Notes under the pieces: generated by a model
The model's input: only the letters and a program-made list of their open reading frames with translations
Databases searched by the model: none
Told to the model about the DNA's origin: nothing
Assembly (NCBI GenBank): GCA_023055505.1
Contig: JALIRH010000149.1
Coordinates: forward strand, 484,501-548,500
Direction: 5' to 3'
DNA length: 64,000 nucleotides
Source of the DNA: Callipepla californica brunnescens
Lineage: Eukaryota; Chordata; Aves; Galliformes; Odontophoridae
Program-made: the position numbers and the translations under genes
In this document: piece after piece, positions 1-10,658 of the stretch
Numbering within the stretch: position 1 is the stretch's first letter
Layout: every line of letters starts with the position of its first letter

Positions 1-1109
1 CTTTGGTGCGGTTGTGGGCTGCAGCCTCTGTGCGGCAGCAGCACATCGAGTGGTAAAAGCTCCGGTGGAACACAGTCATTTCCAAAGGTACAGGACACTG
101 GGAGTTAGGGCTCTGCTTTCTGCCTCTACCTCTGCTACTAATCTTCATGTGATCTTTGGCAGAGAATTTACCTTCTGTGTTTCCCAGCTGCAAAAATACT
201 TCAGTGCCCGGTGCCCCATCCTGTTTTTCATTTTATTTATTTATTTTATTTCACTAGTTCAGCTTAGTTCGGACTTAGGTTATTTGGGAAATCATTTTCA
301 GATATATCACTTACCTTGCAGTGTTATTACACACAAGTGCAGCATATTTTGTAATATGTCATACTGTTCTACATTTTTGGAAATATTTGCATTTGTAAAT
401 GGAACTGAAGGTCCACACTATCAGACTTCAGCTCACATTTGCAATCTCTTTTTTTTTTCTTCTTCCTTTTTTTTTTCTCCCCTCAAAGTTGTTCTTCATG
501 GATCTTAATATCGAAACAGTGAAAGAATTGCGCTGGGTTGTTGTCACATAAACTCTCTGGGAACTTTTAATCATGTCTTAGTGAGTCAAAGACAGGATCA
601 ACTTCCTTTTATAAATCCCTGATGATGAAGATAAAAATCATGCTCACAGAATCATTTGAGTTGGAAGGGACCTTTAAAGGTCATCTAGTCCAGTTTCCCT
701 GCAGTGAGCAGTGACATCTACTTCTAGATTGCGTTGATCAGAAAATCAGAGCATTTCACTTTAAAAATCAGCAATAGTAGTTATTTTTGGTGCAACAGCA
801 TCTCAGATTATTCCAGGTGTACAAGAATGTATCCTATCTATCTCATTCTGATGTGACGAGTGCTAATCTCTGTCCTTTCAGCTGTAAAGCATTTATCTTT
901 TAATACTGCATGCTGAAATGTCACTGATGCAGACAATATATCAGTTGAGGGAGCTCAGAAATTGAAGGATCTCATGATATCTGCCGTGCTGGGATGGGGT
1001 GTGCTGTTTGCCAACCCTGCCTGGCCTCCACTTTGATACTGCACTTGTCTGTTTTCTATGTTTACTGATGAAATTAATGTATCACACTCTTCTCTGTCCA
1101 ACCCCACAG
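1..1109 (+). other. SEMA3D: 3' part of the last intron of SEMA3D
   Basis: No semaphorin-like coding sequence is visible here. The stretch ends in a pyrimidine-rich tract and a good acceptor (CCAACCCCACAG, AG at 1108-1109), immediately before a clear semaphorin reading frame. It holds a decayed CR1 fragment at 645-752 and T-rich runs near 450-480. A 164-codon open frame at 14-508 resembles no semaphorin segment and is treated as chance. The upstream exons (sema domain, PSI domain, first half of the Ig domain) must lie to the left of the window. Confidence 0.8.
645..752 (-). repeat. CR1 LINE 3'-end fragment in the intron
   Basis: The stretch beginning CACAGAATCATTTGAGTTGG and running through AAAGGTCATCTAGTCCAG is the reverse complement of the usual CR1 3' terminus. 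Similarity fades after about 750. It is a short, 5'-truncated, old copy lying antisense within the SEMA3D intron. Confidence 0.8.
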
Positions 1110-1523
1110 CTGAAGGCAGACGAAAGGATCATCAAAACAGAGCATGGGCTACTGATCCGCAGCTTGCAAAGGAAGGATGCAGGAGCCTATTTCTGCAAAG
1201 CCCAGGAGCACACCTTCATCCACACCATTGTGAAGCTGAATTTAAATGTCATTGAGAATGGGCAAATGGAAAGCACCCAGAAAACTGAGGATGAGGAGGG
1301 TCGGGTAAGGGATTTGCTGACAGAGTCCCGGCTGAGGTACAAGGACTATATCCAGCTTGTCAGCAGCCCCAGCTTTAGCCTGGATGAATACTGTGAACAG
1401 ATGTGGCATCGGGAGAAACGGCGACAGAGGAACAAAGGTGGTGCCAAATGGAAGCACGTTCAGGAGATGAAAAAAAAGAGAAACCGAAGGCATCATGAGC
1501 CAGCCAGGCCACCATCCACATAG
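1110..1523 (+). CDS. SEMA3D: Semaphorin 3D, last coding exon (C-terminal 137 residues)
   Basis: This is the carboxyl end of a secreted class 3 semaphorin, an axon- and vessel-guidance ligand that signals through neuropilin/plexin receptors. The exon starts in frame after the acceptor at 1108-1109 and ends at TAG 1521-1523. Exon residues 1-48 complete the Ig domain; AGAYFC holds its second cysteine (1194-1196). Residues 92-99 (DEYCEQMW) carry the cysteine (1392-1394) that in this family links two chains by a disulfide. REKRRQR (about 1410-1430) and KKKRNRR (about 1470-1490) are basic, furin-type clusters of the tail that binds neuropilin. The match to SEMA3D rather than 3A, 3C or 3E rests on remembered family sequences: [35 protein letters not shown] and [16 protein letters not shown]. 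The last ten residues (HEPARPPST region) differ from the mammalian ending I remember. The gene is partial only because the window starts inside it. An open frame upstream to 999 is intron read-through. Confidence 0.93.
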   Translation: MKADERIIKTEHGLLIRSLQRKDAGAYFCKAQEHTFIHTIVKLNLNVIENGQMESTQKTEDEEGRVRDLLTESRLRYKDYIQLVSSPSFSLDEYCEQMWHREKRRQRNKGGAKWKHVQEMKKKRNRRHHEPARPPST

Positions 1524-2639
1524 TTTGCAAACACTATTTAAAGAAAGAACACTTCCATGAAAAAAATACTGTTTTGTTTTTGTGCATCTTGCCTATGAAT
1601 TAGTACTGCTTCTTATTGAAATCAGATAACTCATCATCGCTATTACTCTGTACATAACTCTACAATGGGATTTGATACCTTATTGGAGTACCACACACCA
1701 GGCAATAATTCCAAATGCATTCATTAAAAAGAAGATATGTACACTTCTAGCTAATTTCTGGATAGCCTGAGGCTATGTGATCTGTGTTCTGTACTTTCTG
1801 CATAATTTTCACATAGGATTTAGTATCTGTGTTCCCATGTTAATATCTGCTGCCACGTTCCAACCCAGACATGGCTCCATTTCAGGAGAGGGCAGATGTA
1901 TTTGTAGTTCTTTGGCATCTTTCTTAATAAGAAGCACGGTAGAAATGTGTGACAGATCTGCAAAAATACCCACTAATTTACCCATTGGGCTTGTATACAG
2001 GCACTTGGGTGGGGTTTGCTAGCACAGAGAAGCTCAGCAAAAAATCAAATTAAATATTGGCTTAGGGACAACATTGATTCTCCCTATTAAAAAAAAAGAG
2101 AGAGAGAAGTGAAAGCATAATCATAGCTTAAGAGAGGGAAATTATCGAGCCTTATTCATTTGAGTTTGATAGCCATCAGTTTGCAGTCCATCTGCTGAAA
2201 TGAAATGTTGACTCTAATTGAAACTGCCACTGAGATGCTTGGGAGTAAATTTCCTAAGTGGTGAGTGGGAGGTATGTGCACAAATCCTATTAACAAATAA
2301 TGGGATTCCTGCCTGCGCCTCTCTCTTCTCTCCAAATGTTGTTCACTGGCTGTTTCTCTGTCCCTTTGCTAGCCTCATTTTATGCAAAGGAAAAGAAAAA
2401 TAAAAGACGAGAACTCTAAAACAAAAGACGATGAGGGAAGATATTTAGTAGCTGAGACTAGTGCTCTTGATACAGAGCTGACATTCCTCAGATGTGTGTA
2501 TTCTTTGGGATTTTCTCCCAAAGATATTATGTATTTTTAAGTTGAAAATTTGCCTTGTTGGAATTGATACTTTTATTATAAATAAATAAAACAAGAGATG
2601 TCCATGTGTAAATAAAACTTGTAAGTTAGAAATTTGCTA
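1524..2639 (+). other. SEMA3D: Probable SEMA3D 3' untranslated region
   Basis: AT-rich sequence follows the stop codon with no recognisable transposon. Candidate poly(A) signals are ATTAAA at 1723, AATAAA at 2399, overlapping AATAAA at 2581 and 2585, and AATAAA at 2611. The last cluster is followed by a GT-rich stretch (about 2655-2700), the usual layout of a strong cleavage site, so I place the main end near 2630-2640. A short AG run lies at 2092-2106. Longer 3' UTR forms using later signals (for example 4805 or 5155) cannot be excluded; RNA-seq or 3'-end reads would decide. Confidence 0.55.
2581..2616 (+). terminator. Poly(A) signal cluster
   Basis: Three AATAAA hexamers (2581, 2585, 2611) lie within 36 bases and are followed within 50-90 bases by GT-rich sequence. 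This is the best candidate for SEMA3D 3'-end formation in the window. Confidence 0.5.
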
Positions 2640-5600
2640 TGTACTATGATTCCGTTTGTAAAGTGTTCCTTATGCCTCAGTTCGGATTTTGGTTGTAGCA
2701 GTGTAAATCTTTTCACATAAAGAAGAAACCCTGTCCTTATTCGTGTCTATTTTACATCACCACTATTTCATTGAGTATATTCCTTATATGCAGCAACAAA
2801 CACAAGCTCAAAATCAGTCCTACTGTCACATGAATCACAGCCCCCCTCTCTCCTCTTCCAGCTAACCTCCTCCGTTTTGCCTTTCACGCCTTTTTGAGTG
2901 TGAAATGACAAATTAACCACTTCTTTACATGGAAGAGAGCTTCGATGGATATCAAAATGACAAACTTCACTGATTTCTCATGCATTCTACAGATCTGGAG
3001 AGCAAAGTCTGTGGGAAACCCGTGTAATTGGTGTGCACCTCATTAAGGAACTGAGAATGCTGCCTCAGAAAGTTGTAGGTTCTCCTTTACCCATGCTGGT
3101 GTTTGTGCGCACATTCAGTCCCGGGTTAATAACTTAGTAGATACCATTTCCATCTTTGTTTGTTTCCTTTCTGCTGAAAGTCAGATGTGGCAATGTGTAC
3201 ATCGGTCTTCAGAAAGGAATCTCACTTACCCACACTTCCTGTAAAACCCGAAAATTGCATTTGCATGTGTTAAGATTAAAGTCGGCAATACTGTATGTCA
3301 TATTTTTAGATGCCTTTTTTTTTTTTTCAGTAGGACATATATGAGTTAATTAGAAGATATTAGCATGCACACAATGCTTTGATAGTGTAAAGCAATGAGT
3401 GCTAATACTATAAAACAACTTTTGGAAAGAGAGAATTCCTCATCTCAAGACTTCTAATTAGCAAAGAGACTGATGCTGAAGACACTACCCAGGAGTACAT
3501 TACTTTGAACTCCTGCCCAGAACATTTTTATGCCACTTTTGAAGCACAGGGGCCTTGTCATTTTGAGCACCTTGATTTTAAGGCTAATTAAAACTATTTA
3601 AAGGAAGTTTGGGGGCCTATAAAGCTACTAAATGTAAAGCACCCTGTGACTGGGATACTCAGATATTCTTGGCTGGAATTCTGTGATGTCATAATACAGA
3701 ACCTGCTCAGTTATTCCTTATTAGATTTTTATCAGTCCATTAAGTCCCATTTCTCTGGCTCAAACATTAATTAAATGTGTGGAACCACAGCAAGACTATG
3801 GAATAACACGTGGTCTAGGTTTACATGCATTGACAAAGAGCCTACTCTTCTCTCCAGCAGTGACACAGTACTTTAATTACTGCATTTCAGAGAACTGTCA
3901 TCTCATGTTTATTTAAAATCAAATTAGTTTCTTTCTTCCATTTTTTTTCTCTCTTCTGTAAAAACTAAATCACTTAATTTATGTTTAGATACGACTGGAG
4001 GCATGTATTCTACAAATGAAACCCCCACACTGACTTTAGTAGAAGTCCTGAATGACTAAGAGTCTCAGTGCGTGGAGCAGTAGATTTTAATGCTTGAATT
4101 AAAATGTTATTACACTTAAAAAAAAAACAGCTTTCATTTCTTTTATTTTAAATGTTGTTGCAATGAGATTCTTTTTAAAGAAATGACCTCATCAGTTTGG
4201 GTAGCATAAAACCCCGTGAGAGATATAAGGACACTTCCATTATGGGGGAAAAAATTAAATATCCTTCGAAGCAGTTGGCTGTACTGGGTTCATGCCACTC
4301 CAGGGAGAATATTTAATAATACTGCATAGATAAAAGTATGTGTTTTGATACACTGGATAAGAGGTGTCTTCGAGCTGTCAGGGCTAGCACAGCTCCTTAT
4401 GGTCAGTAAATTTTATATGTAGAAGGAAGCCAGAGGATGTTGGGGACCAGGGAATGAGCAAGACTGATCAATGATCATAGCAGAAAACAGGTTTTGCTAG
4501 GCAGGACTCTGTAATGCAAACCCGGGAGTAAGGGCAGGAGGAGCCATAGGCCTTTCTGCAACATGAGGTCCCAGATTGGGGTACAGAGGAAGAACCCACC
4601 CATAAACAAAACCAGTAGAGGATCAGAAATGATCTTTCTCAGATTTTCAGAAAAGTTAATCTCGTGTATAATTAAGGGCTAAAGCCAAAACCTGCCTAAA
4701 ATTCAAATTGATTTGGGGATCGCTTGGGTTGTTCTGAGCAGCACTATAAGCCACAACAGGCTCATAGTTAAAATGAAACTGAGCCTTGCCTCCTGCAAGA
4801 GCTCAATAAAAGTAAAGTTAAACAAAGTTTTTGTCCATGGTGGGAAAAAAGTTGCCTCCACCTCAATAACTGTAGTTTTTAAACAAATCCCTTAGTGCAT
4901 ATGATTCAACATGGATATTTGTTTGCATATGCATTCAACCAGGAGTCCAATTATTAATACATTACTTTTCAACAAAACCTTTCCACTGACCCTGCTTCAG
5001 AAAATGGTCAGTGCTTGACTGAACTGCAGTGGTTTTAAACAGATTCCTAGAATAACCAGCACAATGTGAGCTGTATTTGTAAAAATGCTGAAAACTCACA
5101 ATCTTTAAAGCCCAACAGGGCTCTAAACTCTGTAGTAATCTTGCAGTCAATTAAAATAAAACAGAAAATGGGATTAGCAGAAAAAGGAATAAAGTATTAA
5201 CACTTATTGTGATAAACTAGTTCCATTACTGGAAATTGTTCCAACAGGTGTGAATGTGTGTTCATGCCATAAGCAAATACATTTCTCTCCAAGCAGCTAA
5301 ACGTACTCTTGCTTGAGATATCTCAGAACCTGAATTCTTTCCAATTCATTAGTAGATTTTGGATCTGGTTCTCATGTCACTCATAATGAAGTAATTAGGG
5401 TAAAAGCTACATCTTCTCTCTAGTTCATGTGCTTTTGAATCAGAAAATCCCTATAGTTAAAATACTATGCACTATTTAGTCTATTATAGGTATTGATCTA
5501 TATTAAACATCTGATAGCTAACTATTGCTTGTTATTATTGCTCAATTATTCACATAATGAGTCCATGTGTCTCATAATAATGTCTCAACATTTAATAACA

Positions 5601-5795
5601 ACTAACAGAAATTGATTTTACTGAAGATTTTTATAGGAGCATATGCGTTTTATAGCAGGACATACACAAATGTGTTATGTTCATTTTGTAACAGAGGGTA
5701 ATTGCAAAAGACAAATGTGATTTTCAAGTGTTAAGATTCAGATTGGTTTCCACTGACAGTGAATATTAAAAGCCTACTAAATCTAATCACCACCT
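2640..5795. other. Non-coding stretch downstream of SEMA3D
   Basis: I see no gene and no recognisable transposon. There are homopolymer runs (T near 3315-3327, A at 4118-4127) and several TAATTA/TTAATTAA-type motifs around 3570-3780. The short open frames are scattered and look like chance. Confidence 0.6.
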
Positions 5796-5855
5796 AAGGA
5801 GATCATACCATAGTTCTAGTCTAGTAAGGAGATTATACTGTAGCTCTAGTCTAGT
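5796..5855. repeat. Tandem duplication, two copies of 30 bases
   Basis: Units 5796-5825 and 5826-5855 both begin AAGGAGAT and end CTAGTCTAGT. They differ at four positions, all transitions. The unit resembles no repeat I know. Confidence 0.85.
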
Positions 5856-6158
5856 AGTCAAACAGCCAAAGCTGTGTGCTGCCCTGAACCATGTTTTTGC
5901 CTTGTTCCTCTTGCAGTTGAGGTATGGAGGTCTAAGGAGTGACATTTATGTGAATGGGAAATTAAGCCCAGGTGTCTCTCTAATATATTCTCTTACATTT
6001 AAAAAACCTTAAACGGTCTCTATTGTAATATTTTACCATGGTATCGCTAGTATTACCCTGCACTGGGCTTCTATAACTAGCTAGTGTGACATACTTTTCA
6101 ACTGTACTCGAGTTTTCAAGGCTTGTAAATAACTTAATTCCAGAGAGCACTAAAAAAT
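5856..6158. other. Non-coding stretch
   Basis: I see nothing recognisable between the 30-base duplication and the AAAG microsatellite. Confidence 0.5.
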
Positions 6159-6186
6159 AAAGAAAGAAAGAAAGAAAGAAAAAAAA
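6159..6186. repeat. (AAAG)n microsatellite
   Basis: Short run of AAAG units ending in A6, directly abutting the mariner remnant at 6187. Confidence 0.9.
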
Positions 6187-6462
6187 CAAGCTGAATGTTT
6201 ATGGAGCCCAAAACAGTGGATGTGAGCACAGTGAGGTGGTGGGTGATGTATTCAGCAGTAGCAGCAGCAACAGTGGATCACCATCACTGATGCAGATTGT
6301 TAGGAACGCAGCATGCAGGCTGTTGTTAATTCCACACAGAAATATGTATATAGCTAATGGCGCTGGCTATGTCGACAAGTAGTGTTTTGTAGCTGAGAAT
6401 TTGCTCTAAGAAACAGTGTTCTTGTGCTCTTCCTAACTGTTGTAGTTTCCACTGAAATAAAT
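6187..6462 (+). mobile_element. Galluhop-type mariner remnant, 3' part
   Basis: The sequence from GCTGAATGTTTATGGAG through ACAGTGGATGTGAGCACAGT, GCATGCAGGCT, TAGTGTTTTGTAGCTGAGAA and TTGCTCTAAGAAACAGTGTT to TGTAGTTTCC follows the 3' half of the chicken mariner Galluhop as I remember it. The 5' end and the terminal inverted repeat at the 3' end are missing: the 5' side abuts a microsatellite and the 3' side is cut at the start of a CR1. No transposase frame remains. Confidence 0.75.
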
Positions 6463-6680
6463 TGTAGAATCATAGAATCTCTAGAGTTCCTTAGAGTAGA
6501 TTTCTGAGGGCCATCTATTTCAACTCCCCCACAATGAACATGGACACCACAGCTAGATTAGGTTGCCCAGGGCATGATCCAGCCCTACCTTGAAAGTCTT
6601 CAGGGAAAGGGCATCCACCACGACACTAGGTAACCTGTTGCAGCACCACACTTCCCTCATAGGAGAAATTATTTTTCGAG
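6463..6680 (-). repeat. CR1 LINE fragment
   Basis: Begins TAGAATCATAGAATCTCTAG and continues through GGTTGCCCAGGGCATGATCC and CAGGGAAAGGGCATCCACCA, the reverse complement of the CR1 C-terminal/3' UTR region. It interrupts or truncates the mariner remnant on its left. Confidence 0.9.
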
Positions 6681-6692
6681 CAACCTATGTAC

Positions 6693-6770
6693 TTGTACTG
6701 CTTTGGAAGGGGAGTTGGAATAGCTGATCTCTAAAGGTCCCTTCCTACTCCTCCAGTTCTGTGAGTCTAG
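6693..6770 (+). repeat. CR1 LINE 3' terminus, opposite orientation
   Basis: GGAGTTGGAATAGCTGATCT, followed by CTAAAGGTCCCTTCCTACTC and ending TTCTGTGAGTCTAG, is the sense-strand CR1 3' end. It lies head to head with the minus-strand CR1 next to it. Confidence 0.75.
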
Positions 6771-7604
6771 TACTAAAAGTGTCCAAATCCAAGCACTTTC
6801 TGGGGGGTGCAGTATCTGATAAAAGACTAAGATATATGAGGACCATTGTGTCCATTATTTTGCCTAGACTGAATTTAGGAGTAGATTTACAGAATGTAAA
6901 TTGAAATTCTGAGATTTTATCACTGTAAACAGATACAAAAATATTAAGATGTTATTAGTTCCGTTACTTATCACTTGCCAGATGTGTAAAAATACAAATA
7001 CACAAAGAGAATTTCAAAAGCTTACATTTTCTAAATTTATATTGGTATTTTAATTTACTAAATATATGAAGTATGCTTATTAAACCGCTATTTAAGGTGA
7101 AAATAATTTCTCTTAATTTATTCTTTTAATAAATGCATGCTCATATCAGGAAAAGATGGGGAAGTTCTATGTGGAAGAGGAAGATATTTTATATTTTCAT
7201 GTGTTCTCAACATTTTAAAAGGATTAAAAAAAAAGTCAGTGTCAAAAAGACTCATAACCTCTTTTGGGGACTTAATCTGTAGAAATGAATTACAACAATC
7301 ACATTTACATTTTAATGGTGACTGTCAACATATTTCAGCTATAAAATCTAGATAGAAATCTATGAAAATACAAGCTGGAATAGACTATCTCCAAATGTTG
7401 TTGGGTTTTTTTGGATGATGCATGTGTCTCCATTCCCCCTCTCCCAATGGCTATCTCAGGATGTATACTGGCTGGGAAGAAAGGAAGAGATTATAAAAGC
7501 AAATCTCCAAATTCCAAAATGAAAAGTCACACTAAATGCGCTGGAGATAAGGATTATGATTAATACCTCACACTTGACCAATAAAGACTACATTTTCTTC
7601 TAAG
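6771..7604. other. Non-coding stretch
   Basis: Strongly AT-rich, with no gene or transposon recognised. Confidence 0.5.
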
Positions 7605-7720
7605 GTGAAATTCATCACTCCTTCTGAAGCCTGCACAAGAATTATATGCCATATGCCTTTTTTTAATTCCTAAGACATAAGGATACATGGGCTGACCTTG
7701 TGAATGAGGTTGAATTTCAC
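7605..7720. repeat. Old palindromic interspersed repeat (probable MITE-like)
   Basis: Perfect 9-base inverted ends GTGAAATTC (7605-7613) and GAATTTCAC (7712-7720) enclose a core with CCTGCACAAG and TATATGCCATATGCC. The layout resembles a common ancient bird/reptile repeat that I recall but cannot name with confidence. It is non-coding. Confidence 0.5.
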
Positions 7721-8824
7721 TCTGTAGTGCAACTTTCTGTAGAGTAATGTGGGTGAAACATTTTGAGAAGTGTATCTATTTGTAAGTGCTGCAGCTAAAT
7801 AAGTTGAAATGATAATAAAAAGTAAATTCTGAGCTTATAATTTAAATTAATGTCAAACTACAAATTTAAATAAGAGCTTTCAGATAAGCAAAATCTGCAG
7901 AATGTCATGGAAATGAATATCCTTGGATGTTAATGCAAGCAACCTAAAATGTTGTACTTCATAAGCCTGTGTTAATGCTTTCAGATCTTCAGCCTTTATA
8001 GAGAACATGCTTATGACCAATAGATTTAATCTACAAAAGTAGCTTCAGGAACCCATGAGCCTTGGTTATTTGGATTAATATGTACAAAACAATATATAAT
8101 AGGCAAGTCCATGGTTATTAATTTAAATTCAATAACAGCTTTTTAATTCATACATTTAAAGATGATTAGCAACTACTGCTGTCCTTAAAAACTGCACTGA
8201 CATGGCTTTTTACAGTTGCCCTCAAGACAAGTTGATAATCCATTCATCTTGGAGAGCATCGTGAAAACTTTGGCTTTAAGGGACTGTCTCCTCAGAGTGT
8301 TTTCAGAATGGGGATAGCTGGGGAGGGGGAAGGGCTCTTCAATTTTGTAATGAAGTGCTGTAACCTCCCTACATGGTTATGGAAGAGGGAAATTTCTGAC
8401 AAAAAGTGTTTAGGCTGGGAAATAAATAGGCTCACTGGTCAAGCTCCTTTTTTAGTCTTCAGCACAGCCCCCTGTGTTTCACAGGATTTATTAAAGGCTA
8501 AGGAGGATATTTTGTTAGCAGACAGTCAACATGTCATTCCCAAGGACATCCACATCGGTGCACTCAAGGATGTCTTCTTCCCAATCCCATGCTGTGTCCA
8601 TTAGACCTCAATTCTTCTGACCCTTTGCTGAGAAAGGCCTCTGTGTATTGCTGGTTTGAAAGCTGATGCCAAATCCCAACTGTGGCAATAGCCTTCTGCT
8701 TACCTCCATTCCACCTGCAGTTGCAATTGGATATGGTATTCTTCATTTTCGAGCCTGAACTCTCATTTCTGCATTCCTGTGCACTGCTAAACAGCTGTTG
8801 GGTTCCCCTGCTCCCTCCCCACAG
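7721..8824. other. Non-coding stretch
   Basis: No gene or clear repeat. It becomes less AT-rich towards the right end and finishes in a pyrimidine-rich tract and CACAG at 8820-8824. Confidence 0.5.
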
Positions 8825-8875
8825 GTGGCTGCATTTGATAATGTCTCATGTAGGATCAATCTTGGTCCCATTGAA
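8825..8875 (+). other. Exon-like segment, function unproven
   Basis: A pyrimidine-rich tract (CTGCTCCCTCCCCACAG, ending at 8824) and a consensus donor (GTAAGC from 8876) flank 51 bases that are open in the first frame for 17 codons. The right part (TCCCATTGAAGT) also resembles one arm of the old palindromic repeat at 20181-20224, so the splice-like look may be chance. There is no partner exon or known protein match. Confidence 0.15.
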
Positions 8876-8880
8876 GTAAG

Positions 8881-9054
8881 CGGGAAATCTGCCAGCGTGT
8901 CCCAGCTCTGATCCAGCCTCCAGCCGGGAAAGCACTTCCAGCCCCTGCAGGAGCAGAGATGCTCTGCGCAGGCTGCCTAATTACCCGGGATCATTAGCAG
9001 AGATGAATGCAAGAAAGAAATCCTTCAACTCCGTTCTGCCTCTCGTTATAAACG
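8881..9054. promoter_or_regulatory. GC- and CpG-rich islet, candidate regulatory element
   Basis: By direct count, 73 of the 120 bases at 8881-9000 are G or C, and 8881-9054 holds eight CpG dinucleotides, unlike the AT-rich, CpG-poor sequence around it. It contains CCTAATTACCCGGGATCATTAG, split here as CCTAATTACC and CGGGATCATTAG, with homeodomain-like TAATTA/ATTA cores. No transposon was recognised inside it. It is too small for a classical CpG island; an enhancer or a decayed GC-rich repeat are both possible. Confidence 0.3.
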
Positions 9055-10454
9055 TTTTGTGTGCACTCACAGAAACAAAAGCTAATTAAGCTGAAATCTG
9101 TCATTTTCTCTGTATGGGTTTAGCAGGGTCAAACTTCAAGATAATTGGTGATGAGTCTCAGGAATGAGCAAACAAGCTCTGCTGCAGTTGCTCTGACACT
9201 TTTCCAGAACTGACTGACTTACTGAGCAGGCTCTGCTCCTCTCTTTGCAGTGTGTGGTGCCTCTTTCCAGGTTATTGTAAACCAGAAGTGTAGTTAGCTG
9301 AGGAAGTCTGTGCTTAAAGTAAGAGGTATGAGGTAAAATTTGTCCCTTCATGATTCAAATCATGGGAAGTGTTCTGGGATGTGTTCACACACGGAATCCA
9401 TATGCACCGTGAAAACAAGCAACTGGGAGCTAACAGTCTGCTCATAATCATTAATTCTTCTGCACAGTAAAACACGGTGTAGTGGATGCTATGGGTTTCA
9501 TGTAGTTCCTGCATAGAGTAATAACCACATTAGTGCAGAATGAGAGTCTGCAGTTCCCAGGCACATTTCTGCTGAAATGCTCCTCAAACACTGGTTGAAA
9601 ATATACACCAGCACACAATTTACAACCCTAGTACATATTATCTCCCTGTCTTCTTTTGAGTAAAACTCTTTAGAACAACTTGAAACTGAATGCATGATGG
9701 AAAAATTTGGTGAGCATTTTTAAGAGTTGCTAGATGAAACTTAAGTGTTGTTAAAACAGGAAATGACAAACGTTGACTCTTTAGCCAAAGTTTTATTCTT
9801 TACCTTGCAATAAAAATTTTAATGGCTATCAGCTTTTACATCTTTGAGTGTTGCAAGTACAGTACAATTACAATTACATCTTCCAGTATTAAATCTTTTT
9901 TCACATGCAGGGAAAAAAGTCAAAAAAAGAGCAAGCTGCTCCTTTCCCATTTATTTCTTACAAGTAGATGTGATCTATAATGTTCTTCTAAGAAAACTTG
10001 GTTGCTGTTTTTCTTTTTCCTTTTCTTTATCTTTTTACTTTTTGTTTTCTTTCTTCTTTCTTTCATTCATAAAGAAAACAACCACAACCACTCAGTGTTT
10101 GGACTGCATCTGCTAACACATACTAGACTTGCTTCTCTCAGTGACTGGGATTATTCTCAGTGATTTCAAGTTGAGCGCAGGTGTTGGCATTTGTAGAGCT
10201 GAAACTGTTGTTTTAGCTTTGTAAGTTGACAGCTTGGGCACATAGGAGCCTTTTTTAAAATATTCACATGAGGGCCATTGTCATGGTGGTTTATTATTTA
10301 AGGAAACATGGAATTTTGTTATGGAATCAAAGTAATGCCCACTTTGGGTAATAGAAGTTTTGCTCCATTCCCCAAAGCATGAAGGCCTTTTGAAGAGAGG
10401 GTTTCCAGACATATTGTAGGCCAAGTTGCAAGATTTTCTGTCTCTTGATCTGAC
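9055..10454. other. Non-coding stretch
   Basis: Nothing recognised apart from T-rich runs near 10010-10065. The small open frames show no family resemblance. Confidence 0.5.
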
Positions 10455-10658
10455 ACACTGAATGATATTTTTGAGTGCAGCATGCAGTCTCTTGAGCATC
10501 ACTGGTGAAAATGCATAGGTAGTAGTAGTGACTATGTTAAAAAATGGTGTTTTGTAACTGAGAATTTGCTCTATCAAACAGTGTTATCATGCTCTTTATA
10601 TCTGTTATAGTTTCCATGGAAATAAAGAGAAGGCATTACACTCAGAGCAATCTACATA
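10455..10658 (+). mobile_element. Galluhop-type mariner remnant, 3' end
   Basis: GCATGCAGTCT, GGTGAAAATGCATAG, GTGACTATGTT, TGGTGTTTTGTAACTGAGAA, TTGCTCTATCAAACAGTGTT and GTTTCCATGGAAATAAAGAG follow the end of Galluhop. AAGGCATTACACTCAGAGCA is a decayed 3' terminal inverted repeat. The left boundary is blurred. No coding capacity remains. Confidence 0.78.

Noticed and set aside
14..508. 164-codon open frame in the intron
   Set aside because: It does not resemble any semaphorin segment or other known protein, has low-complexity Phe/Ser stretches from T-rich DNA, and lies upstream of a clear acceptor.
999..1109. Upstream extension of the SEMA3D reading frame to an ATG
   Set aside because: The extension is intron sequence: a good acceptor lies at 1108-1109 and semaphorin similarity begins exactly after it.
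1242..1496. Minus-strand open frame over the SEMA3D exon
   Set aside because: Antisense shadow of a real coding exon.
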